A stretch of 64,000 bases of DNA, taken from contig BDDD01005140.1 of the NCBI GenBank assembly GCA_001972305.1, positions 16,435 to 80,434 on the forward strand. The letters are read 5' to 3'. This stretch comes from Cephalotus follicularis (taxonomy: Eukaryota; Streptophyta; Magnoliopsida; Oxalidales; Cephalotaceae). The position numbers were made by a program, and so were the translations under genes. A model generated the notes under the pieces. That model ran no database searches and was not told the DNA's origin. It saw nothing but the letters and a program-made list of their open reading frames with translations. Shown one piece after another: positions 25,564 to 37,814 of the stretch; within the stretch, counting starts at the first letter, position 1; each line of letters starts with the position of its first letter.

Positions 25564-26259
25564 GTTTGGACCGTTTTGCATTGTGAGCATATGTGTGCAT
25601 ATTGTACTGTGTTAGACTGTGTTTCGAGTTGGTTATTGAGGATTGTGAAACGTTTTACCCCTTTTTGGAAGTACAAATGTGATTTACATAAATCATTACT
25701 TTATGTGAAATGTACGTTTTGAGATATATACATATTCTCGAAAGATTGTGAAAGTAGCTTCCAAAACCTTGTGAAAACGTGAATGGTTTATTAAAATCAT
25801 TAGTTGTTTGGAAAATGGTTTCCAAAAGGATTGCGAAAATGGCTTTCGAGAGGATTGCGAAACTGATATACAAATATGTATTTTGGGGTATTTGAAAGTA
25901 GTTCAAATAACCGGGTTTTACTAAAGTGTATTGTTACAAGTATTTTGATACTTGAGTTTGGGAAAATGATCGATATATATATATATTTTGACAAATATAT
26001 ATGTTGCAAGTATTTATATCTATAAATTACTTGAAATGTTTAAAGAGAAATGTATTGTTGCAAGTATTTTATGAATCATAACTTACTTGGGAAATGAAGT
26101 GTTATAAATATATATGTTTTGACAAATATATATATGTCGAAAGTATTTATACTTTAACCGTTTTGGGAACGAGATGTTTTGATCAAGTATTTATTTTATA
26201 AACTACTTGAGTGGTATTGTGGGTGCTGTGTTTGCACCGTTATTGTGACTGTGTTGAGT

Positions 26260-26480
26260 GTTGGTACTTAGCTGTCGTGCTAGTATCGTTATCATGTACT
26301 GATTGATTGATTGTTGTTACTTAGCCGCCGTGCTAGTAACGTGGATGTTATTGTATTGATTGTGATTGATTGTTGCCGCTAGCGGGGTAATGTTGCTACT
26401 TAGCCGCCGTGCGAGTATCGTGAGTGTTGCCGTTAGCGGGAAGTGTTGGTACTCGCCGCCGTGCTTGTATCGTAGTGAGT
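26260..26480. repeat. CTTAGCCGCCGTGCTAGTA repeats
   Basis: About four to five degenerate copies of TACTTAGCCGCCGTGCTAGT separated by 50-70 bp, with intervening TTGCCGCTAGCGGG-like palindromes, in the 3' half of the long family A LTR. The sister LTRs at 4658 and 53720 have different text here. Confidence 0.7.
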
Positions 26481-27221
26481 TCCGAGTGTTGTCCACGCCG
26501 TCGTGCCTGTGACGGGAACAATTGTTTGCTATTGAGTGTATTGATTGTCTGCCTTGACATGCCTGATTGTTGTCCTTTGGGACGTGGCTGATCATTGTTG
26601 TGTAGTGATGGGTCCTTAGAGGCCTGAGATATTGTTGGCCGTTGTACCGTTGTGATATTGTGAACCGTGTAGTGTGGTAATGTATTGTGACATTGTGGCC
26701 TGTGACCGTGTGGTCGTGGCGTATATATATATATGCATCGAGATATAGTATGTACTGCATCATTGTGCATTCATGTCATGACATGTTTTATCCTTGACCC
26801 TGGATCGTTTTTATAGTTTTGCCGAGTGAGGACAAAGGCTAACCCCCTACAACTTCAGTGTGTTTCAGGTTGATGCAGCCGTTGGTTGCTGTTGGGCTCC
26901 GAGGAGAAATGTGGAGTTTTATGTTGTTTACTTTTGAGGAAATGTTTATGGAATATTGTAATAAATGAATGGCTGTAATAAATGTATTGAGGTACTGATG
27001 GTTTTGTTCACGCTCCGTTTGAGGGCAGTTAACTGTGATGATGTTTACTGGTGTAGCATGTAGTATGGGATGCATGCTATGTTATGATTCGGCTTATTTT
27101 ATGTGCTTTCGCGAGTTGTTAAGGGATATGAAAGTTTTAAATTTTATGGTATTTTGCATAAGCCGGATTTATATGTTAATTGCCACCACTTTATATGTTG
27201 TTTGTGAAACGGGGTGTGACA

Positions 27222-28417
27222 GTTGCCGAAAACTGGACTTTCACTCTCTGCATCATCATACTTGTAATTGTATTTTTCAAAAATGGACCACCTCAAAGAA
27301 CTTACAATGATGTATTTATATTGTCTGTAAAAAGAAACCCTAAAATGACATAAAACATAACATTTAAATATTTACCATTACACCCCTAAAAATATAAAAT
27401 TGATAAATTGACTTACTAAAGGATCTTGAAATGCAAAATTTGACCCCAAAATCATGGCACAACGAAGAGTTTTGATCATCGACTCGTTTCCAATCAACCG
27501 ATGAAGTTTCATTTCATTCCGACACCGATGAACCCATATCCCGACAGTCCATGTTGCCGAAAACTGCACTTTCACTCTCTGCATCATCGTACTTGTAATT
27601 GTATTTTTAAAATATTGACCACCTAAATAAACTTACAATGATGTATTTGTATTGTCTGTAAAAAGAAACCCTAAAACGACTTAAAACATAACTTTTAGAA
27701 ATTTGCAATTACACACCTAAAAATATAAAAATTATAAATTGACCCACTAAACGATCTCGAAACGCAAATTTGACCCCAAGCTCACGGCGTAGCAAAATGT
27801 TTTGATCAACGACTAGTTTCCAATAAACAGGAGAAGTTTCGTTTCATTCTAATACCGGCGACCCCATATCCCGACAGTCCATGTAGCCAAAAACAACACT
27901 TTCACTCTTTGCATCATCGAACTTGTAGTTGTATTTTTCTAAAATTGGCCACCTTAAAAAACTTAATACGATATAGTTATATTGTCTGCAAAAAGAAACC
28001 CTAAAACGACTTAAAACGCAATTTTTAGAAATTTACAATTACACCTCTAAAAATATAAAAATGATAAATTGACCCACTAAACCATATTGAAACGCAAAGT
28101 GGACCCCAAAATCACGGCACAACAGAGCCTATTCATCAACGGCTCGTTTCCAATCAAACGGCAAAGTTTTGTTTCATTCCGACACCGGCGACCCCCTATC
28201 CCGACAGTCCATGTTACCGAAAACAGCACTTTCACTATATGCATCATCGTATTTGTAATTGTATCCTTCAAAAATTGACCACCTCAAACAACTTACAATG
28301 ATGTATTTATATTGTTTGAAAAAAAAACCCTAAAACGACTTGAAACAAAACTTTTACAAATTTGCAATTACACCTCTAAAAATATTAAATTGATAAATTG
28401 ACCCGCTAAACGATCTC
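27222..28417. repeat. 330-bp satellite array, block 4
   Basis: About 3.6 monomers, all of the long type. No genes seen. Confidence 0.95.
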
Positions 28418-28849
28418 TGTAACACCCCCAGTTCGGGATCGGGATGTCACCCCCGATTCCGAGTCGGTTTTCACACAGAACTGAACTAAAAGAAACATAT
28501 CAGAACGTCTTAATCCTATGCCATTAAAAACTATATAAAGTCTCCAATTAAAGCTGATAAAGGAAAAATCTCATATTCAAGACTTAAATTTTGCTCATAA
28601 TCAATTTTATCTCCAAATTAACACGTGGTGGTCTAAACATAATCATGAACATAACATTATCTGAAAATCATAATCTGATAATCATAACATTACTAAAAGA
28701 AACCATTTACTAAAAGAATTCAACTCTAAGAAATCCTCAAGCCATAGGTGTCTTTCTCATCACACTTGTCCATGTCGCCCCTGAAAATCTGCCGCATGGA
28801 AAGAAAAACACGACTGAGCAAACCTCAGTATGGATATAGAATCATAAAA

Positions 28850-29110
28850 CAGTTTACGAATAAAACAGTTAAGATATGAAACAAAACGGTTACGAAACAA
28901 AACGGAACAGTATACGAATCAAAACAGTTTACAAAATAGAATAGAACATTTTACAGAACAAAATAATACTGATAAGTCTACGAAATCATAATAACCGATG
29001 AAGCTGAAGGTAGTAACTTTTAAACAATTCCTTTAAAAGTAAACATAAAACATTTTACAAACAGAGCGAAACGAAGCGAATCAGTTTACGAAACGAAACA
29101 ATACAAATCA
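28850..29110. repeat. Degenerate AAACAGTTTACGAA repeats
   Basis: About ten loosely spaced variants of AAACAGTTTACGAAACAAAA in the 3' part of the minus-strand family C LTR. The unit boundaries are diffuse. Confidence 0.65.
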
Positions 29111-29303
29111 TTTACATAAACAGAACAATTCATAATTAATTCGAATTTATGCAATTGAAACAGTATTCATGCAAAACATATACATATATAGATTCACAAG
29201 TCAGCATAAAGTGAAAAATATATAAATCTAAGCATTTCAACCTTTTCCAAATCTATGTTTTATACTGAGATATATAATATCGGATTAAATACATACATAC
29301 ATG

Positions 29304-29341
<38 letters not shown>
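29304..29341. repeat. (CA)n(TA)n microsatellite
   Basis: About nine CA units running directly into about nine TA units. Confidence 0.97.
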
Positions 29342-29342
<1 letters not shown>

Positions 29343-30355
29343 GCAAGGGGTTTGCAAAGCCCACATGCTCTGACGGAAAGACGTGTACGGCACAACACAA
29401 TCAATCCCAAATCTGAATCTGTATCTGATAATAACTAGAGTCGATTTATACGCCTCAGTTGGCCATATCCTAGCATAAGATATTAAGAGACGCCGTAGAC
29501 TAATCACACCGCTACGGAAGTGTCATGTCCCCGTGCCAGGCCCACGACTTGCCTATGGTACCTCCATAGGTAGGAAATAAATATATTCTCAGCATTCTGA
29601 AAATAGTGATTTTATCAAAAATCATTTCCAAATATTGGTTTACTCACAAAATCAATCCATATCATATCATAAAATTAGCATACTTTCGTAATTGAAAATC
29701 ATGCTCATAACAAAATCTATATCATAAAATTTAGCATACTTTCTTAGGTGAAAATCATGCTGAATTTATAAAATCAAAAATATTTAATCTCATAAAATAT
29801 CAGAGTTGACTTTATTTCCTAAAGAGATCAAAATCCAAAACACAACAAAGTTCATAAAACCGAAGGAATATATCAAGGAGCGAACTATCCATACTTTATT
29901 CTTTAAACAGTAGAACTGAATTTATAAAATCTGAGATGTTCAGCATTATTTATAATCGTAATAAATTGAATTTATTCAAAACATATCAGAAACTCATAAT
30001 CAAACGAAGATTATTTCAAATAAAAACCGAATGATAGCCAAAAAGGAAGAATCAATATAAAACTGAATTTATACTCTAATAAAATCGATAATAGTGTATC
30101 AAGAAATGAAGATCCGTACATATTCATTTCGTAAAGCTAACTTATTACTCATAATAAAATCAATAGGAGGGTATCAAGGAACAAAAGATCTGTACCTTAT
30201 GCAATTACCAAAATTATCCTCAAGAGAAAATCAAACAACCCTACGCAGCACTTCCGTTGGTACAGCTATCTAGAAGATATAAAAACAACAATTCAAAATA
30301 AGAAATTAAAAATCCTTACGAAAGTGTCAGCGCTTTATCTAGAACAAAGCCAAAA

Positions 30356-30534
30356 GCGTCGACTCTTTCTAGCATAAGCGTCAACGTTTATCAGGTCACA
30401 GGCGACGTTTAAATATTTAAAAAAAAATTAAACTTTGAGGACAGAGTGTCGATTGCTTTACAGAAACAAAGTAGGATGGCGTCTTACAGAACAAGCAGGA
30501 TTATGCACAATTGAGGAAAGGCGTCGACGCTTTG
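30356..30534. repeat. GTCGAC motif cluster in family C LTR
   Basis: AAAGCGTCGACTCTTTC, AAGCGTCAACGTTTATC, AGGCGACGTTTAA, AGTGTCGATTGCTTT and AGGCGTCGACGCTTTGAC lie within 180 bp. They have the same core and CTTT arm as in families B, E and F. Confidence 0.7.
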
Positions 30535-30597
30535 ACGTAAGTTTAGGTGTGCTTACAGTGCTACACGTAAACTGAAGGAAGTGAGGATTAAAACCAG

Positions 30598-31185
30598 ACC
30601 ACTATTAACACAGCACCCATTAACATGGCATGCACAACACACACAGCACACCTACACATACTACATGCAAAACACACACACTGCACGCACCGCACACACA
30701 TACATACTCTGCCTACACAACACAGACACACTGTCTACACTTAACTCACACACACTGCACATTTGCTTACTGCCTTCACAACACACACGGCTCATTCACT
30801 GCACACACACCACATGCAAACTCTCACACAAAGGTTGCACACAACCACACTGCACACACAAAAATAACATTTACTCTGCCTTCACCACATACACGCACAC
30901 GTACGCAACACACAACATGGAAAACACACCCAACACGCACACAATACATGCGTATCATATACTCTGTTTTCACATCATATACACATACACTTCGGCTACA
31001 CTCACCACACAGCACACATACATATACACACACTGCCGACACATGACACAACACGCACACACTGCCCTTACACACACAACGCACACACCGTCTTCACACG
31101 CTACACAGCATACACACACTGCTCATTAACACATACACACGCGTACTGCCTACATAACACACACAACACACATACACATATGCAG
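30598..31185. repeat. CA-rich degenerate low-complexity tract
   Basis: Nearly 600 bp of imperfect ACACACTGCACACAC-like text with interspersed CTGCCTACA. It yields long overlapping frames rich in Thr and His on the plus strand and Cys and Val on the minus strand. These are composition effects, not genes. Confidence 0.85.
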
Positions 31186-31732
31186 GAGGGACAACGCACA
31201 ACCAGGAGGATTTCGGCGCTGAGCATGAACCAAGATGACAGTTTGTGGGCAACAGTGGTGTCAACACAATCAGAAACCCAACCAAATTAAACTAACCTAT
31301 GTGACACCAAAATGGAACAGGGAAGAACACAGAAAACAGGGACAAGGCAGGCAAGGTTATGCTTAAACGAGATCAATTTCTTGCTTATTCAGTGGTCCAA
31401 AAAGAAACAAAGCAAGAAAACAAACCTGAAGGGAGCCGAACTGTGGGAGAAACGCGAGGAAATTCTGAGGCTTACAGTGGCTGTTTGGCTTCAGGCGAGA
31501 GATAGACAAAGAAGGGGAGACAAATCTTGACAGTCAGCACATGTATGGTCTTGGTTTATATCACAGAAATACGAATCCTTAAGCCAAAACATAGAGGAGC
31601 AAATCTGAGTTATGGGGAAGCCGTGGGAAGGATGCAAGAAGCTCCAAGCTATGCGTCAATGGCGTCCAGCCCAAGAAGAGAGATGAGATGAAGAAGGAAG
31701 ATAAGGTGGTGGTTGTTTTAAAAGAAAAGGAA

Positions 31733-31890
31733 TATGGAGAGATAAGTGGGAAGTGAGAGACATGTGGGAGAGGGGGCGCATAAGTGAGAGTTTGGGGGAG
31801 AGACGCGTGGGAGAGAGATTTTCGGGAGAGAGAGATAAGTGAGAGATGGGAGAGAGAAGAAGAATGGGAGAGAGTAAGTGAGAGATAAAA
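31733..31890. repeat. Purine (GAGAGA-rich) tract
   Basis: Degenerate GGGAGAGAGAT / AAGTGAGAGA repeats, almost all purine on the plus strand. In LTR orientation it is a CT-rich tract about 280-430 bp from the LTR start. Confidence 0.8.
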
Positions 31891-32168
31891 AAAATAAGAA
31901 AGAAAGGGTTTTACTTTTCTTTTTTTTGTTAAATGCCAATTTCAGTTTTCTAAAAGACAAAATGATAAATGGCTTTAAATAAAAATGTTTTCTTTAACCA
32001 TTTATTAAAGATGTTTATTGGTCAAAGTCAGAATTAAATTAGCTCAATCAGAATAAAACAAACCAAAATTTTGGGTAATGCATATGTAAAACAAATAGGC
32101 AGCCGACAAAATAAAATTAAAAATGTCCAAATTAAAATAAATTTTATAAGGAAAAACAGAATATTACA

Positions 32169-33042
32169 ATCTCGAAATGCAAATTTGACCCCAAAATCTC
32201 CGCATAGCACGTACTACTGATCAACGGTTTATTTCCAATCAACCGATGAAGTTTCATTTCATTCCGACACTGGCGACGCCATATCCTGGCAGTCCATTTT
32301 GTCAAAAACTGCACTTTCACTCTCTACATCATCGTATTTGTAATTGTATTTTTGAAAAATTGACCACCTCAAACAACTTACAATGATGCATCTGTATTGT
32401 CTGCAAAAAGAAACCCTAAAACGACTTAAAACATAACCTTTAAAAATTTACAATGACACTCATATAGATATAAAAATAATAAATTGACCAACTAAACGAT
32501 CTGAAATGTAATTTCAACCCCAAAATAACAACTTTGTAGTGAGTATTGATCAGTGGCTCTTTTCCAATTAACCGGCGAAGTTTCGTTTCATTCCGACACC
32601 GGCGACCCTATTTCTCTACCGTCCATGCTGCATAAAACTGCACTTTCACTCTCTGCATCATCGTACTTGTAATTGTATTTTTCAAAAATTGACCACCTAA
32701 AACAACTTATAATGATGTATTTATATTATCTGTAAAAAGAAACCCTAAAATGACTTAAAACATAACTTTTAGAAATTTGTATTTACACCTCTAAAATATA
32801 AATATGATAAATTGACCCACTAAACAATCTCAGAACGAGAATTTGCCCCCCAAAATAATGGCATAGCCGTGAGTATTGATCAGCGGCTTGTTTCTAATCA
32901 ACCGGCCAAGTTTCGTTTCATTCTGATACCGGCGAAAAAACTGTCTCAAATAACTTAAAATGATATATTTATATTGTCTTAAAAAAGAAAGCCTAAAACG
33001 ACTTTAAACATAACTTATACAAATTTATAATTACACCCCTAA
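32169..33042. repeat. Satellite array, block 5, with the first short monomer
   Basis: About three monomers. The last one changes from the long to the short type: after ATACCGGCGA it jumps at about 32935 straight to AAAAAACTGTCTCAAATAAC, without the CCCATATCCCGACAG to AAAAATTGACCAC segment. Confidence 0.93.
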
Positions 33043-34931
33043 TGTAACACCCCGCGTTATATATATTTTGGAATTTACATTTTAAGTGTGCATGCTATGT
33101 ATATAGGTTTATGGACTTTGGGTGATTTAAATTAAAGCATGTATTAACTTCTTTTGGATTCAAAATATGAATTATTATAATGGACTAAGATATTGAGGTT
33201 TCTTAATGGGTCAAGCTATTTGGGTTAGTTATAATATTGTTTAAATGTTAATTATATGGTTTAATGGCCCAAATTTCATGCTTTAGAGGCTTGGTTAAAT
33301 AGCGTGAGAATTAAGGCCCTTTTCCCTTGTATTTTTAGTGTTAAATTCGGCCCAATTAATTCTCCAATTGAGCAGCCAAATTTTTACTTATTAAGGGCCC
33401 AAAATACTTTTAATTCTCTTCTTATACATGGCCCAATGCACACAAAATTTGTCTTCTCCTAAGGCAGCCAATTTTAACAAGGATTTGGCCCAAATTCGGC
33501 ACTTTCTTCACCAATACAGCCGACCTCAATGTAGTCTTCACTCTCCAACATTCTAGACTCATCCAAGGCTTACAAAGGAAGTTAAAAATCGGTATCTCCT
33601 TCTCCTCTTAGCTATCCGACGCCTTCTCCCCATTTCTCTCCATAATTCTAGACCATTCTATTCTTAAATATTTTTTGAACTTGCTAATGGGGTAGAAGCA
33701 GCATCTCTACATTTCTTGTCTTGGCCGTAGTAGCTATTGAGACTCTCCATTATTCTTCAACTCTCTACAAGGATCCATCAAGGGTTTATGCAAAGGGTGA
33801 TTCATCCTTCATCATTGTAAGTCCTATAGTATCATAACTTCATTTTCTACCATTTTTTTTAGGGTTGAAGAAGAATAATGGGTATGGTGTTTAAACTGAT
33901 TTGAGGATGAATAAAAGTGCTAAATGATGAAACTTTGTTATATAAATTAAATTCCTCCTTCCTTCATTTAAAGAATTTATGCTTGGTATTGTAATAATTA
34001 GTGAAGTTATATTTTAAGTTTAAAAGTATTAAAGGGAGTATTAATTGATGGATTATATTTGAGTATGCATTATATTGAATTATGTATTGAGAAATATTGA
34101 GAAAGTGGAAATGTGAAGGGCTGATTTTTTTTAGCCTGTTGAGTTGGTGATTGAGGAATTATGGTATAAATTGTTTATTAATTCTATTTCATAATTTTTG
34201 GATTCCATAGAGGTGAATGGTAATTTGATAATCATGTTATAGTGATGGATTTAAGAATTTAAAAAAATTCAATCCCTCTTTGTTCATAACTTTGGGTTCT
34301 TTGAGAAGTAAAGAGGACTCGAAATTTATTAGGCTTTAAAGTGCAAATGATTTATGGTATTAGTGATAGAAGATGTCACACCCCGTTTTTTCGGTTCCAT
34401 ACCATAAGACAACATATATGGTGATATCAGTATTAAACATACATTCCAGCATTTCATTCAACAGATATAACAATATGTGGAAGCAGTCAATAAGCCGGAA
34501 TATGAAATTTCAAGCCATCCGCACGCATCCCATACTACGTGCGGGTACAATTCAACATTATCCTTAACATAATGAAAACAACATAACCAAGTATGATTCG
34601 TTCATTACATTACAATACATCAAAAGAAAAACAACAACCTTAAAACGACAAAAGTATAAGCTCTCCAAGCTTCAGCCGCAACTCCCAGTCTTCGCTTAAT
34701 CTGAAACTGTAGGGGGGTTAGCCGTTGTGCTCACTTGGCTAAGTAGGAAGATAAAGTATGCTGAGGAATATATATGAATGCAACATGTATGACAGTTTAT
34801 ATAAAATAACGTTTAGATGGCCAATATAAGAGCAATCACGCCAAGTGGCCATAAACAATCCATATGCAAGAATACCGCACAAGGGTACAATCAATTCATA
34901 CAGTGGTTTGGGTGACGCATATCGCTAACTC

Positions 34932-36248
34932 CTAGCACAAACTGCGCACCACCTAATCCATCACCCTTCATTGAGGCTGATAGATCAGGTACATTGACTA
35001 CCGGCGTCGGTGGGTAGTTTAACAGTAGGTTCTGCAATTGCAGACAGTGTGGGTGATACTCTGGCCAACTCCTGGCACACAGGACCACCATCCGTAGCGA
35101 GTGATATCCTCCATCACTAAACTACGGCAGTAACATAGACAAACAATTCAATCAGTAGAATCAGTAATAATATTACATATATAATCAATATGCAATATCA
35201 ATGTGTTTTCTTTAGAAACATATCATTAATCGTACATCTCATGTGAGGAAACGATATCAGTACAGTAGTGGTTTCCAATTCGGAAACAACAGTAGGTAAT
35301 AAACAGTAGTTGACAAATCCGTAGTTCCTTGTAAATAATAGTTCTCATTTGAAAATGGTGTTTAGCCATAATTTGTGCATATAGCACATAGTTCGATCAA
35401 TCGTTGAAATATCAGTATTAATGATGTTTAAACAACATCAAACAGTATATACTAGGTGGTGGTAGCATATACAATCAATAACAATTCAAATCAGTAACAA
35501 TTCAATCCATGGTATGCAATTTCTGCCCAGACAGTCGACTGCCTTCAAGAACCAGTCGAGTGTTGGGTTGTGTAGTCGACTGTTTTCAATGCCAGCCGAC
35601 TGTTTTTGCCCAGAATGCAGGCAGAACAATGTAAATGTAATGCACATTCAATGCCAATCAGTTCAATACAAGTAGAAATTAACATACATGAAATGCATGA
35701 ACATATCTCCCAGAACATAACACTACCCCTACCTCAATTTGCTATCCCAAGATCAATTGAGTGATCTATCTCTTTAAGCTTCCAAGTCACTTTTACACCA
35801 ACAATCTTCAATCCAGCAGGTTCAATCAATGCATGCATGTTTATGGACACATGCATTAGCACAGGGAGTTCAACTAGATTACACAGCTACAATTACCACT
35901 TTTATAGTAGCTTAATAACAATCTTTTAAGTCTTAACATCCATTTTACAACTTCCTTTGCATTCTATGTCAACCATTACTCAATCTCTGATTCAATGATG
36001 TTAATGTTGACAGAAGGTGTATGTATATACTTAGGAGAATCTGTAGGCATAGCCACTAACAACCTCAATTTGAAATGGAATCATTTAACTCTCTAAGCTT
36101 CATTGTTCCTTTCCTTTACCATTTCAAATCCATTCTCAAGTTGTTACCTTAATCATGTTTGACAGAGGTATATGCATAATTAAGAAGCATATATCAAGTC
36201 ATAACAACAACTTATAGATCAAATAGGGTTGTTAAGATTCTCTAAGTT
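34932..36248. repeat. Long direct repeat, copy 1 (LTR overlap)
   Basis: Matches 37815-39131 at a constant offset of 2883 bp. By eye only about 1-2% of bases differ (for example GTACATTG versus GTACGTTG). Both copies include AGTCGACTG sites (35525-35600 and 38415-38485). The high identity implies a recent insertion. Confidence 0.93.
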
Positions 36249-37516
36249 TGAGCCTCATAGAGATAGTGCCTCCATTTCTGCAAAGCAACACTATGGCTGC
36301 CAGTTCCAGATCGTGTACGGAATAGTTTTCTTCGTACGGCTCTAGCTTCCTTGATGCATATGCAATCACCCTACCATGTTGCATAAGATCGCATCCCAAA
36401 CCCTTCCTAGAGGTATTAGTGTAGGCAGTAAACCCCTCATTACCCTTCGGTAATGCCAACACTGGAGCCGAAATAAACCGACTCTTCAACTCCTGGAAAC
36501 TTGCCTCACAAGAACCATCCCACACAAAACTTGACTTTTTCTGCGTTAGCTATGTCAGTGGTGTAGCAAGCTTTGAAAACTCCTTGATGAATCTGCGGTA
36601 ATAGCCAGCCAATCCCAAGAAACTACGCACATCCGTAGCGTTCCTCGATTGGGGCCAATCAACAATGCTTTCAATCTTCGAAGGATCCACTGACAATCCT
36701 TCACTCGACACTATGTGACCTAGGAACTTCACATGATCCAGCCAGGATTCGCACTTGCTGAATTTGGCATACAGTTGTTCCTTCCGTAATATCTGCAACA
36801 CTATCTGCAAGTGCTGCATGTGTTCCTCAACGCTCTCTGGTTAGATCAGAATGTCATCTAAAATATCACGTCGAACTGATCAAGATAGGGTTGGAACACT
36901 CTGTTCATCAGACATATAGGTCGCAGGTGCATTAGTCAATCGACGGCAGTATCAGCTCGTAGAGTCCATGTCTGGTTCGAATGTGGTTTTCCCACATCAC
37001 CTTCTCGGATTCTCAACTGATGATAACCTGTCCTCAGGTCAAGTTTGGAGGATACAGTTGAGCCTTGCAATTGGTCGGACAACTCCTCAATATGTGGCAA
37101 GGGATACTTGTTCTCCCCAGTCACTTGATTTAGCAGCCTGAAATCAATGCATAACCGCATCGATCCATCCTTCCTTTTCACGAACAGAACCGGTGCTCCC
37201 CACGGAGAAGCGCTCGGTATGATAAGGCCCTTATCCAGATAATCCTGAAATTGAACCTTCAGCTCTTCCCGTTCAGAAGAAGCCATTCGGTAAGGTGATC
37301 TGGATATAGGAATAGTCCCAGATCATCTTTTGATAAGGAACTCTGAATATCAGAATCGCACTATCATCTATTCTCGCATCAGTCAGCAAGCATTTACTAG
37401 TTGGAGCACTTGCCTCCAAACATATGCACACACACAGTGATGCAAGTTGTACAGAACGTGATGCAATGAATGAATATGTGGTTATGGAGTCAATCGATAC
37501 ACAAGCAATCATAACT
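36249..37516 (-). pseudogene. Ty3 pol remnant: protease, RT, RNase H fragments
   Basis: Minus-strand frames in order. A protease remnant (37512-37273) has DS..TYSFIASR and has lost the central Gly of the active-site triplet. The RT N-terminus (37286 to about 36936) has [27 protein letters not shown] and [14 protein letters not shown] frameshifted stretch follows, and LDDILI at about 36846-36863 holds the paired catalytic Asp, followed at once by a stop. Next come [17 protein letters not shown] and [14 protein letters not shown] (36819-36550) and RNase H (36525-36249) with [20 protein letters not shown] and HDLELAAIV. The first RNase H catalytic Asp is replaced (NTS instead of DAS). The mid-RT segment is mostly deleted. 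It is closest to the Tekay-type pol at 57-60 kb and non-functional. Confidence 0.9.
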
Positions 37517-37566
37517 TCATATTAGTTATATCTTCTCTAGATGAGTATAACTTTACCTTGCATGAT

Positions 37567-37814
37567 TCAATTGCCGGTATCACCTTGCGGTTGTGCAGCC
37601 GCGCCACTCCTACCAGCTCCATCATTACAAGGTCGAGCTTTCACTAAAGGACATCCATTCATGCGATGATCCGATGAACCACATCTCAGGCACTTCCCAG
37701 CTTTCTTCCAGCACTTAGTCTCCTCATGATTCGAACGACCACAGAAATTGCATCGGAGGAGGGTCCTTGAACAAGAGGTATCTCGGGTAGCAGTCTGTCG
37801 AGGCTGTTTGGAAG
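37567..37814 (-). pseudogene. Ty3 gag nucleocapsid fragment, CCHC knuckles
   Basis: The minus frame shows CNFCGRSNHEETKCW and CLRCGSSDHRMNGCP, two CCHC zinc knuckles with all ligands present. This is the arrangement used by Ty3 nucleocapsid to bind genomic RNA. Upstream (higher coordinates) gag is cut off abruptly at 37814/37815, where LTR sequence begins. The open frame therefore continues artificially into the LTR. Confidence 0.88.

Larger units (their letters stand above)
24265..27221 (+). mobile_element. Solo LTR, family A, long subfamily
   Basis: Begins TGTAATGCCCGGGATTTTCG and ends ACGGGGTGTGACA, flanked by GTTGC (24260-24264, 27222-27226). The satellite reads through in phase across the insertion (...CAGTCCATGTTGC then CGAAAACTG...). 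At 2957 bp it is about 600 bp longer than the copies at 4658 and 53720. The extra length is mostly in a longer decamer array and in an AT-rich middle with repeated GACAAATATATATG and CAAGTATTT motifs (25970-26210). The conserved LTR box is at 26819. There are no genes: the 224-codon minus frame at 24926-25600 is the decamer array read as protein. Confidence 0.93.
28418..32168 (-). mobile_element. Solo LTR, family C, minus strand
   Basis: Plus-strand text begins TGTAACACCCCCAGTTCGGG and ends AACAGAATATTACA, flanked by ATCTC (28413-28417, 32169-32173), and satellite continues in phase. In reverse complement it starts TGTAATATTCTG, followed by TTATAAAATTTATTTTAATT, similar to the start of family B. 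The same family occurs truncated at 50469 (shared block near 28750-28800 and 50710-50760 with CTGCCGCATGGA) and at 1-241. It holds degenerate ACGAAACAAAACAGTT repeats (28850-29110), GTCGAC motifs (30356-30534), a CA-rich tract and a GA-rich tract. No domain is seen in any frame. Confidence 0.9.

Noticed and set aside
24926-25600. 224-codon minus-strand frame with repeated SRLP / VGCP peptides
   Set aside because: It is the decamer array translated. Several overlapping frames on both strands behave the same way, and no domain or start context supports a protein.
30581-31129. 182-codon frame rich in Thr and His
   Set aside because: Product of the degenerate CA-rich tract. Other frames over the same tract are also open.
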